Source of the DNA: Acidobacteriota bacterium
GTDB taxonomy: Bacteria > Acidobacteriota > Terriglobia > Acidiferrales > UBA7541
NCBI GenBank assembly: GCA_003161195.1
Contig: PMOV01000243.1
Span: 2,243-7,785 of the forward strand
Length of the DNA: 5,543 bases
Direction of reading: 5' to 3'
In this document: piece after piece, positions 1-4,803 of the stretch
How positions within the stretch are numbered: the stretch's first letter is position 1
How the letters are laid out: each line of letters opens with the position of its first letter
Notes under the pieces: model-generated
Told to the model about the DNA's origin: nothing
The model's database searches: none
Seen by the model: the letters and a program-made list of their open reading frames with translations, nothing else
Position numbers and translations under genes: made by a program

Positions 1-2
1 TG

Positions 3-104
3 CGCGACGCTGGGCTGGATACTAAGATGTGCGGGAGCGAAAAAGCGTTCCATGGGAGTCTGCATCCCCATGGAACCATCGGGGAAGCGGTTGAGCGCAT
101 CTAA
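3..104 (+). CDS. Possible 3' tail of an upstream gene (partial)
   Basis: The third frame is open from the window edge to a TAA at 102-104 and would give about 33 residues ending in GTIGEAVERI. Its codons have a reasonable GC bias at third positions. The competing first frame (open to 121-123) begins with a cluster of codons that are rare in GC-rich genomes (ATA, CTA, AGA, TGT) and looks worse. No domain can be recognised in so short a piece. A perfect inverted repeat at 47-76 falls inside it, which argues somewhat against it being coding. Treat it as a weak suggestion that a + strand gene ends about 60 bases before msrA. Confidence 0.25.
   Translation, partial: RDAGLDTKMCGSEKAFHGSLHPHGTIGEAVERI
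47..76. repeat. Perfect 10-bp inverted repeat (hairpin or operator)
   Basis: The arms gttccatggg (47-56) and cccatggaac (67-76) are exact reverse complements around a 10-base loop. On the - strand the hairpin is followed by gc and five T residues (complement of 40-44), so it would read as a weak intrinsic terminator for leftward transcription. On the + strand no T-tract follows. No - strand gene is evident just to the right, so the structure may instead be a protein-binding palindrome upstream of msrA. Confidence 0.5.
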
Positions 105-163
105 TTCGTCCGGCGGTCGTTAGCGGTACGTATAGCGAGTTGTAGCCAGGAAGAGGCGAGAAC

Positions 164-859
164 ATGCCCACCCCACACGTTGGACGGACGATCGCGGGAA
201 TAGTGATTGTGGCGCTGCTTGGTTGGACGGCGCTGCGGTCGCTTGGAGCGCGGCAGCCGGCGGCGCCGAATTCCGCGATGCCGAAGCCTGCGGTGGATGA
301 GCCGATGGCGAAGGGGAAGTCGCAGGAGACGGCGGTGTTTGCCGGGGGATGCTTTTGGGGCGTGCAGGGAGTGTTTGAACATACCAAGGGCGTGATCGCG
401 GCGACGTCGGGGTATTCGGGCGGATTCGTGAAGTCGCCGAGCTACGAGACGGTGAGCATGGGCGTGAGCGGGCATGCGGAATCGGTGAGCGTGGTGTTCG
501 ACCCATCGCAGATTACGTATGGGCAATTGCTGATGATTTATTTTTCCGTGGTGCATGACCCTACGCAACTGAACCGGCAGGGGCCGGATACGGGGACGCA
601 GTACCGGTCATCGATTTTTTATACTTCGGATGAGCAGAAGCGGGTTGCGGAGGCGTATGCGGGGCAGCTGACGGCGGCGAAGATTTATGACCGGCCGATT
701 GTGACGAAGATTGTGCGGTTTGAGGCGTTTTATCCGGCGGAGGAGTATCACCAGGATTATTTGAAGCGGCATCCGGATGATCCGTATATCGCGTTTAATG
801 ATTTGCCGAAGGTGCGGGCGTTGCAGCGGGAGTTTCCCGAGCTGTATCGGGAGTATTGA
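164..859 (+). CDS. msrA: Membrane-anchored peptide methionine (S)-S-oxide reductase
   Basis: MsrA reduces methionine-S-sulfoxide, free or in proteins, back to methionine. The 231-residue product has the family signature GGCFWG, with catalytic Cys63. By family knowledge, Tyr94, Glu106 (in GHAES) and Tyr147 (in GTQYRS) match the substrate-pocket Tyr/Glu/Tyr of E. coli MsrA. The VVHDPTQLNRQGPDTGTQYR block and YPAEEYHQDYL are also typical. Residues 10-28 form a hydrophobic segment after Arg8, followed by a Pro/Ala linker to about residue 52, so the enzyme is probably anchored with its catalytic domain outside the cytoplasm. Cys63 is the only cysteine, so the usual C-terminal resolving cysteines are absent and an external thiol or thioredoxin-like partner must regenerate it. 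The ATG is preceded by an AGG-AGAGG-type ribosome site at 148-156, seven bases upstream. sodC follows in the same direction 246 bases downstream. Confidence 0.95.
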   Translation: MPTPHVGRTIAGIVIVALLGWTALRSLGARQPAAPNSAMPKPAVDEPMAKGKSQETAVFAGGCFWGVQGVFEHTKGVIAATSGYSGGFVKSPSYETVSMGVSGHAESVSVVFDPSQITYGQLLMIYFSVVHDPTQLNRQGPDTGTQYRSSIFYTSDEQKRVAEAYAGQLTAAKIYDRPIVTKIVRFEAFYPAEEYHQDYLKRHPDDPYIAFNDLPKVRALQREFPELYREY

Positions 860-950
860 GTTGCCCGGTAAGGCCTTGACGGCTGCGGGCGCCACAAAAA
901 AGGCAAGATGACACTCTGAAGGGCGCCCTACAACGGCGAAGAAAAAGCAG

Positions 951-979
951 ATTCCTCGGGCATAGGCGGCCCTCGGAAT
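951..979. repeat. Imperfect inverted repeat, candidate dispersed intergenic element
   Basis: Arms attcctcgggc (951-961) and gccctcggaat (969-979) pair over nine of eleven positions with a central 2x2 mismatch and a 7-base loop. The setting 'gcag-attcct...ggaat-gacag' resembles short intergenic repeats I associate with acidobacterial genomes. That resemblance is from memory and cannot be confirmed from a single copy. Confidence 0.4.
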
Positions 980-1075
980 GACAGATTGGTTGACGAGGCA
1001 CCCGCCTTATCACTTTGGGTACACAATCGGGACCAGGTGGGTTAGCCACGGTAAAGTGATTGCAGGGCCATCCGC

Positions 1076-1091
1076 GCAAATCCTAATTTGC
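1076..1091 (+). promoter_or_regulatory. Short hairpin immediately upstream of the sodC ribosome site
   Basis: gcaaat (1076-1081) and atttgc (1086-1091) are exact reverse complements around the 4-base loop ccta. The stem ends two bases before the GAGGAG ribosome site at 1094-1099. It could act as an operator or mildly influence translation initiation. A 6-bp stem can also arise by chance. Confidence 0.3.
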
Positions 1092-1105
1092 CCGAGGAGT
1101 TTACC

Positions 1106-1636
1106 GTGAGAAAGATCGTTCCGTTTATGGTGGCGTTCGTGTGCCTGAGTGGGGCGGCGTTCGCGCAGGACAGCAAGAGTCACAAGGCCACCAAGCCGTT
1201 GGTGGTGGATATTCGCAACGCGCAAGATGAGAGCGTGGGGACGGCGACGCTGAGCAGCGATCCGGGGGGCGTACGGATTAAGCTGGATATCAAGAATTTG
1301 CCGCCGGGGCAGCATTCCATGCACATTCACCAGGTGGCGAAATGCGAGGCGCCGGATTTCAAAAGCGCGGGGCCGCACTTTAACGCGGCGGGGCACACGG
1401 GGCAGGGGTCGATGTCCGGGGACATTCCGAATTTTTTTCTGATTGTGGGGAACGACCGCACGGCACACGTGACGGTGGTGGCACCGAACGTGACCATGGG
1501 GAAGGGCGACAATTCGTTGTTTACGAATGGCGGGACGGCGCTGGTGATTCATGCGTCGGAGGGCGGAGCGCCGGGGACGCCGGCGCGGATCGCTTGCGGG
1601 GTGATTGCCACGCCTGAATCGGCGTCCGATTACTGA
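1106..1636 (+). CDS. sodC: Secreted superoxide dismutase of the Cu/Zn (SodC) family, atypical metal loops
   Basis: SodC enzymes convert superoxide to oxygen and hydrogen peroxide in the periplasm. I place the start at GTG 1106 because GAGGAG (1094-1099) lies six bases before it and the product then begins with a clean signal peptide (MRKIVPFM...AFA, cut after Ala20). The TTG at 1088 would put the ribosome site inside the gene. The mature part has the copper ligands His73 and His75 (HSMHIH), the bridging His91 (SAGPHFN) and His149 (LVIHA), the disulfide pair Cys80/Cys164 and the active-site Arg161 (ARIACGVI). The zinc loop is short: His91 to Asp106 is 15 residues, against 20 in human SOD1. The position of the third zinc histidine, before GDIPN, is Met103. 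The electrostatic loop, His149 to Arg161, is 12 residues against 23 in human SOD1, and lacks the usual Asp-Asp. It may therefore be a copper-only type. An intrinsic terminator follows directly. Confidence 0.92.
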   Translation: MRKIVPFMVAFVCLSGAAFAQDSKSHKATKPLVVDIRNAQDESVGTATLSSDPGGVRIKLDIKNLPPGQHSMHIHQVAKCEAPDFKSAGPHFNAAGHTGQGSMSGDIPNFFLIVGNDRTAHVTVVAPNVTMGKGDNSLFTNGGTALVIHASEGGAPGTPARIACGVIATPESASDY

Positions 1637-1668
1637 CCGGCAAGGATAATCATTTCGGGCTGCGATTG

Positions 1669-1707
1669 CGGGATCATCCGGTGGGGCGGATGATCCCGTT
1701 TGTTTTT
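1669..1707 (+). terminator. Rho-independent terminator of sodC
   Basis: A perfect 12-bp stem, cgggatcatccg (1669-1680) with cggatgatcccg (1687-1698), encloses a 6-base loop and is followed by TTTGTTTTT (1699-1707). It lies 32 bases after the sodC stop. In the other direction no T-run follows the stem, so it should work only for rightward transcription. The stem overlaps the last codons and stop of the convergent Nudix gene. Confidence 0.9.
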
Positions 1708-2186
1708 AGCAGGTCCGCGAGGCGCGTGACGAAGGCAAATTCGGCGGGGTGCATTTTTTTGGCGGCGGCGGGGACGGTGAAGAAGGCGGCGCGGTCGATT
1801 TCCGGGAATTCGCGGAGCTTGCCGGATCTGGGCGGCCATTCGAGTTGGAAGGTGTTGCTGCGGATGGTGGAGGGATTGGCGTCGCCCGCGAAGGCCCAGG
1901 CGACGACGCGTTTGCCGCTTTTGTGCTGGACGCTGCCGAGTGGGAGGTAGGGAGGTTGGGGCGCGAGGCCAGTTTCTTCGCGAAACTCGCGCTGCGCGGC
2001 GGCGAATTCGGCTTCGCCGGGTTCAACGCCGCCTTTCGGGAGGAACCAGGCGCCGGCGTCTTGGCGGGACCAAAAGGGTCCGCCGAGATGGACGAGGAGG
2101 ACTTCGAGAGTGCCTTGGTGCACGCGATACAGCAAGAGGCCAGCGCTGATTTTGGGCGGCTGGCGGCCGGAGAGGCTGTCGGTCAT
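1674..2186 (-). CDS. Nudix family NTP pyrophosphohydrolase (COG4119-like)
   Basis: Nudix enzymes cleave nucleoside diphosphates linked to another moiety, using metal ions held by the Nudix box. The 170-residue product contains a complete box, GX5EX7REUXEEXGU: Gly52, Glu58, Arg66-Glu67, Phe68, Glu70-Glu71, Gly73-Leu74. Further blocks match what I remember of the COG4119 group: SAGLLLYR near the N-terminus, HLGGPFW, and IRSNTFQLEWPPRSGK followed by FPEIDRAAFF. The exact substrate cannot be read from the sequence. The ATG start has no clear Shine-Dalgarno sequence (the bases before it are mostly C and A). No alternative in-frame ATG occurs until far into the gene. It lies 101 bases downstream of the secreted-protein gene on the same strand and could be co-transcribed. 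Its 3' end is embedded in the terminator of the convergent sodC. Confidence 0.92.
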   Translation of the reverse strand: MTDSLSGRQPPKISAGLLLYRVHQGTLEVLLVHLGGPFWSRQDAGAWFLPKGGVEPGEAEFAAAQREFREETGLAPQPPYLPLGSVQHKSGKRVVAWAFAGDANPSTIRSNTFQLEWPPRSGKLREFPEIDRAAFFTVPAAAKKMHPAEFAFVTRLADLLKTNGIIRPTG

Positions 2187-2287
2187 CGTGGGGGTAGTTG
2201 GCCTGTGGCCCGTTGAAACAAAGCTTACGCGGAGGTGGCGTGCGCGGGCAAGTGGGATTGGCAGCCGTTGCTTGAGGCGGGTCAGGG

Positions 2288-3361
2288 CTATTCGCCGAAG
2301 GCGAGCTGGTTGGCGTTAAGCAGGCGGGTTAGATCCGTGGCGAACTGGTCGGCGGTGTGTCTGAGGGAATCTTCGGAGGGTTCCTGGGCGAGTTCGTAAC
2401 GGGAGATGGGAGCGTAGGCGCTGACGGCGATTAATGGGCCGAGAGTGCCGCTCGTGGAGGGGCTCACCACCTGATAGAGGGTCTGCTGCGGCTTGGCGAG
2501 GTTGCCGACGCCGACGAAGAGCAACATGCTGGGGTCGGTGGGGGTGCCACCGTAGACGGCTCGGCGTATCCCGGCGTCCGGATCTACCTGAGCGAAGACG
2601 CCGCGGATGACCACGCCGCTATCGGGCGCGGAGGCGGAATTGCGCAGGCGCTTTACGGAGTAGCCGGCGTGTTCGAGGGATTTGACGAAGGTGGTGGCGG
2701 TGAGGTCGACGAATTTCGCGGTGCGCACGCGGGGATCGTCGGAGTCGGCGTCGGGTTTTTTGCTGGCTGCCGTGCTGGCGCTGGGGCCGGGTGTCGCGGT
2801 GTTCGGAGCTGTTGGGGTAGCGGGTGCGGCGTTGTTGGCGGCGGCGTTCGTTGCCGCAGGGTTTGACGCTGTGGCGGTCGCTACTATGGCGGGACTTCCC
2901 GCGGGGATGGGAACAGGGGGATTTGCGGATGCGTCGGAGCCGGTGGTGCTGGCGGCATCGGTTGGGGAGGGATTATTCGTTCCGCCGAGATTGCTTGCGT
3001 CGGCGGGTGTTGCATCGGGCTTTGGAGCATCTGGACGACCGTCTGGAGAAGGGGCCGGGCTAGTGGTGGATGCGTTGGTCGCGGTGGGAGCGGGTGTGGC
3101 GGCGCTTGCGGGAGTCGTGGTATTTGAAGCTGGAGCTGAATTTGCGGGAGCGGGCGGGTTGGGGGAGGATACCGCGCGGCTGGCCGCAGGCCGCGAGGGA
3201 GCTGTGGTTGCGGCAAGGTCAAAATCCGCGACGTAAATGGTGATGGACTTGTTGGGGAAGACGTTGCCGGAGGTCTGCGCAAAGGCCGGCGCGGTGTAGA
3301 AAAGGGCAGCGGCGAAAATCAGGCGCGGAACGGCGCACGCAACCGCAGTAGCAAAATTCAT
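2288..3361 (-). CDS. Secreted protein of unknown function with long Ala/Pro/Thr/Asn linker
   Basis: I chose the ATG at 3361 (357 residues) because GAGG sits six bases before it and the product opens with a good signal peptide ending APAFA (cleavage after about Ala28). The frame stays open upstream to 3532, but that part is not signal-like. Mature layout: a beta-strand-like segment ITIYVADFDL at 40-49; a low-complexity linker at about 50-205 built almost entirely of Ala, Pro, Thr, Ser and Asn; and a C-terminal domain at about 206-357. That domain has KFVDLTATTFVKSLEHAGY, VVIRGVFAQVDPDAGIRR, MLLFVGVGNL and a terminal helix. The 'VADF ... L...G(Y/F)SV ... hRG.h..hD.G..R' order is loosely reminiscent of DUF4410-type envelope proteins, but I cannot verify this. 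There are no catalytic motifs, and the only Cys is in the signal peptide. It probably acts in the periplasm. A candidate -10 box lies 40 bases upstream. Confidence 0.82.
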   Translation of the reverse strand: MNFATAVACAVPRLIFAAALFYTAPAFAQTSGNVFPNKSITIYVADFDLAATTAPSRPAASRAVSSPNPPAPANSAPASNTTTPASAATPAPTATNASTTSPAPSPDGRPDAPKPDATPADASNLGGTNNPSPTDAASTTGSDASANPPVPIPAGSPAIVATATASNPAATNAAANNAAPATPTAPNTATPGPSASTAASKKPDADSDDPRVRTAKFVDLTATTFVKSLEHAGYSVKRLRNSASAPDSGVVIRGVFAQVDPDAGIRRAVYGGTPTDPSMLLFVGVGNLAKPQQTLYQVVSPSTSGTLGPLIAVSAYAPISRYELAQEPSEDSLRHTADQFATDLTRLLNANQLAFGE

Positions 3362-3400
3362 GGCGGGCCTCATTGGCGAAAGATAACGCGGCTGGAGCGC

Positions 3401-3406
3401 AGTATA
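3401..3406 (-). promoter_or_regulatory. Candidate -10 box for the secreted-protein gene
   Basis: On the - strand the bases read TATACT, five of six matches to the sigma-70 -10 consensus. The implied transcript start is near 3394, giving a leader of about 33 bases to the ATG at 3361. No good -35 hexamer lies 16-18 bases upstream, so the call rests on the -10 alone. Confidence 0.35.
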
Positions 3407-3580
3407 GGATGGCACAGTTTTATCCTCGGGTCCGCGCGCAAGCGACATGAGTTTCCCAGCGACAACGTTTCGTGGGTGACGTGTCCGGCGATACCGTTGC
3501 GGTGGCGAAGTGCGGGCATGGTTGTTAGACAAGCAGTGCGCCGGATTGGGTGCATGCTGGTTATGACTTGCGGTGACATT

Positions 3581-4087
3581 TCAGTACGGCGCTGGGCTGG
3601 GGCGTTTCGTGCGGGCGGTGGTGTTTGTTTTCGGCGCCGTCTTAGGCGGCGACTTTTTCGTGGCGCTCTTCTTCGTGGCGTACTTCTTGGTGTTCTTCAG
3701 GGCGGTTTTCGTTTTTACGGCGCCCACGCTTACTGCAGATCCTGACGCGAGAGCCTGTTGCGTCTTGCGGGGCATTTTGGCGACGACCAGAGCGTAGGAT
3801 TCGCGCAGTAAGGCCGCGAGTTCGTCGGCGCGGAGGGCTTCGCGGGTCTGCAGGGCGATGTAACTGGCGCGGGCCATATAGGGTGCGGGGATAATGTCCG
3901 GGCGCTCGGTCAACTCGTAGAATCTTTCCGGGGTTACCTTGAAGGCCAGCCAGACCTTGGCGGGCTCGAGGGCCAGGTGGGCGAAGATTTTTCCCGCGAC
4001 TTTAAAGGTGAGGTCGGTGCCCCAGATGACGTGCTCTGTGGCGTGCGGCAAAGCCAGACAGCGTTCGCGGACCCACTCGGGATGCAT
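3581..4087 (-). CDS. MmcQ/YjbR-family protein with lysine-rich C-terminal tail
   Basis: Residues 1 to about 105 match the MmcQ/YjbR (DUF419) fold, a small double-wing domain proposed to bind DNA. Recognisable parts are CLALPHATEHVIWG, LTFKVAGKIFAHL, LAFKVTPERFYEL, the family-typical IIPAPYMARASYIAL, and LLRESYALVVAKMP. The usual family length is about 110-120 residues. Here a tail of about 60 residues follows, with 12 Lys and 2 Arg between 123 and 162 and a pentad-like repeat TKKYA/TKKSA/TKKSP (133-147), like histone H1 or other basic DNA-binding tails. No acidic residue occurs after about position 96. The tail suggests nucleic-acid binding, but the function is unknown. The ATG at 4087 fits the domain start, though there is no clear Shine-Dalgarno sequence. 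The gene is divergent from the small gene at 4301 and lies 219 bases upstream of the secreted-protein gene on the same strand. Confidence 0.88.
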   Translation of the reverse strand: MHPEWVRERCLALPHATEHVIWGTDLTFKVAGKIFAHLALEPAKVWLAFKVTPERFYELTERPDIIPAPYMARASYIALQTREALRADELAALLRESYALVVAKMPRKTQQALASGSAVSVGAVKTKTALKNTKKYATKKSATKKSPPKTAPKTNTTARTKRPSPAPY

Positions 4088-4140
4088 AGGCGGAGTCTAG
4101 ACGCGCGTTTTGCGGCAGGCAAGGGTTGGGCGAAGAGTTT

Positions 4141-4164
4141 TTTATGGATAAATTTATGGATAAA
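4141..4164. repeat. Perfect tandem repeat of a palindromic 12-mer, operator-like
   Basis: tttatggataaa occurs twice head to tail with no spacer (4141-4152 and 4153-4164). Each copy is itself an inverted repeat, tttat-gg-ataaa. The flanks add T residues before and A residues after, so 4138-4166 forms an AT-rich island in GC-rich DNA. It lies between the divergent genes starting at 4087 (-) and 4301 (+), where a regulator site or promoter UP-type element would be expected. Confidence 0.6.
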
Positions 4165-4179
4165 AAGGTGGCGAGTGAA
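4151..4179 (-). promoter_or_regulatory. Weak candidate promoter for the YjbR-family gene
   Basis: On the - strand TTCACT (4179-4174) and TAAATT (4156-4151) are 17 bases apart, each matching the sigma-70 consensus at four of six positions. The start would fall near 4144, giving a leader of about 57 bases. The -10 lies on the junction of the tandem 12-mers, so a protein bound there could block it. Confidence 0.25.
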
Positions 4180-4224
4180 GCACCGACCAGTACAAATCTA
4201 AGCCCATGACAGGCCTACTTCGCT

Positions 4225-4292
4225 GCGTCATAAACGGGAAGGCGCGCATCCAACGACAGGCACATGAGGAAACGTTACAGCGTCACAAACGG
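4225..4292 (+). repeat. Interrupted direct repeat GCGTCAYAAACGG
   Basis: gcgtcataaacgg (4225-4237) and gcgtcacaaacgg (4280-4292) differ at one of 13 positions and start 55 bases apart. The second copy ends in the ribosome site of the gene at 4301. They may be regulator-binding sites or the trace of a small duplication; the sequence between them is not duplicated. Confidence 0.35.
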
Positions 4293-4300
4293 AGGCTGAG

Positions 4301-4537
4301 ATGGCGGGACACGACGAGGGCACGAAGATTGTTCTGCAAGTGGGAGCGGAATTTCGCGTGCGCAACAACGGGGACATGATTATGGGTAATCCGGAGATCG
4401 AGCTGGCGAACGAGGACCGCGCAGCCGACGCGGTGCTGCTGTACCGCTTTGACGGGCAGGCCGGCGAACACATCTTTCGGCTGCTGGATCCGGTGGCGAA
4501 TCACGCGCACATGAAGGTACACAAGCGCGGGGATTGA
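4301..4537 (+). CDS. Small protein of unknown function (78 residues)
   Basis: I do not recognise this protein. The gene is credible because GGAGG (4291-4295) lies five bases before the ATG, codons show the same GCG/CTG/GGC bias as the neighbours, and no other frame has comparable signals. The product is cytoplasmic by appearance, with no signal peptide, membrane segment or cysteine. It alternates hydrophobic and charged residues in a way that suggests beta strands (KIVLQVGAEFRVRNNG, DAVLLYRFDG). It ends in a His-rich stretch, NHAHMKVHKRGD, with three histidines within six residues (HAHxxxH), which could hold a metal. It stands alone: divergent from the YjbR-family gene and followed by a gene-free stretch of about 265 bases, so its neighbours do not indicate a role. 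The repeats at 4141-4164 and 4225-4292 lie in its upstream region and may control it. Confidence 0.75.
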   Translation: MAGHDEGTKIVLQVGAEFRVRNNGDMIMGNPEIELANEDRAADAVLLYRFDGQAGEHIFRLLDPVANHAHMKVHKRGD

Positions 4538-4756
4538 GCGACTTTTTCGAGGATCATTTCCGCAAAGCTTTGCCCCGCCATGCCAACGCTTTGGTGGCAT
4601 CGCGGCATCCAACGGGGACGGGTCGGCAGCATCGTCCGCACCCGCGGGCGTCGGCACCCTTGGGTCCGCAAAGCCGCGCGACAAAGGCGCGCAAGCGCGG
4701 TCAATGCGCCGCGAAAATCCGGTTGAACAATTGGAGAAATGCGCGGCGATTGGCTT
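4538..4756. other. GC-rich stretch without a supported gene
   Basis: Between the small gene and the next promoter I see no convincing coding frame; long - strand frames here lack ribosome sites and run across neighbouring genes. It holds a perfect 12-bp palindrome gcaaagctttgc (4562-4573), a 6-bp hairpin with a 9-base loop (atgcca 4580-4585 and tggcat 4595-4600), a cccgcggg palindrome (4641-4648), and two copies of tccgcaaagc (4559-4568 and 4665-4674). None of the stems is followed by a T-run. No tRNA or known riboswitch signature is visible. Confidence 0.55.
4562..4573. repeat. Perfect 12-bp palindrome
   Basis: gcaaagctttgc equals its own reverse complement. It lies 25 bases after the stop of the small gene and has no loop or T-run, so it is more like a protein-binding site than a terminator. 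Its left half, with two preceding bases, recurs at 4665-4674. Confidence 0.35.
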
Positions 4757-4785
4757 TTGACCACGTATCTGGCGCATGGGATACT
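4757..4785 (+). promoter_or_regulatory. Sigma-70-type promoter of the TPR-protein gene
   Basis: TTGACC (4757-4762) and GATACT (4780-4785) are separated by 17 bases, matching the consensus at five of six and four of six positions. The predicted start near 4792 gives a short leader of about 12 bases that includes GGGG (4795-4798), a plausible ribosome site five bases before the ATG at 4804. Confidence 0.6.
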
Positions 4786-4803
4786 TGTTGTTTCGGGGCA
4801 CCT

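Larger units (their letters stand above)
860..1105. other. msrA-sodC intergenic region
   Basis: This 246-base gap holds no convincing gene; the frames crossing it on the - strand lack ribosome sites and overlap msrA or sodC. It contains a 10-bp palindrome agggcgccct (920-929), the imperfect inverted repeat at 951-979 and a short hairpin at 1076-1091 just before the sodC ribosome site. No T-run follows any stem on the + strand, so I see no intrinsic terminator for msrA, and read-through into sodC is possible. A TTGACG hexamer at 990-995 has no good -10 partner. Confidence 0.6.

Noticed and set aside
895..930. Possible terminator of msrA around agggcgccct and the A-run at 896-901
   Set aside because: The palindrome has no loop and no T-run follows on the + strand. 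The A-run precedes it and would only serve the - strand, where no gene ends.
1088..1105. TTG start six codons before the chosen sodC start
   Set aside because: The GAGGAG ribosome site would lie within the coding region. GTG 1106 has proper spacing and gives a clean signal peptide.
1749..2216. + strand frame of 155 codons opposite the Nudix gene
   Set aside because: The Nudix frame has a full Nudix box and family blocks; the opposite frame is a shadow with no recognisable protein features.
2682..3236. Long + strand frame of 184 codons opposite the Ala/Pro-rich linker
   Set aside because: It mirrors the biased composition of the - strand gene: runs of GCG/GGC leave several frames open. The translation is Gly/Ala/Val low complexity and there is no ribosome site.
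3362..3532. Upstream extension of the secreted-protein gene by 57 codons
   Set aside because: It would bury the signal peptide. The GAGG before the ATG at 3361 and the TATACT at 3401-3406 fit the shorter start.
4264..4299. 11-codon ORF (MRKRYSVTNGG) just before the 4301 gene
   Set aside because: It has no ribosome site, and its 3' half coincides with the direct repeat and the ribosome site of the next gene. Chance is the simpler explanation.
4283..4801. - strand frame of 172 codons over the small gene and the following gap
   Set aside because: It is rich in Arg/His/Pro with poor codon use, has no ribosome site, and overlaps both the 4301 gene, which has good signals, and the promoter at 4757-4785.
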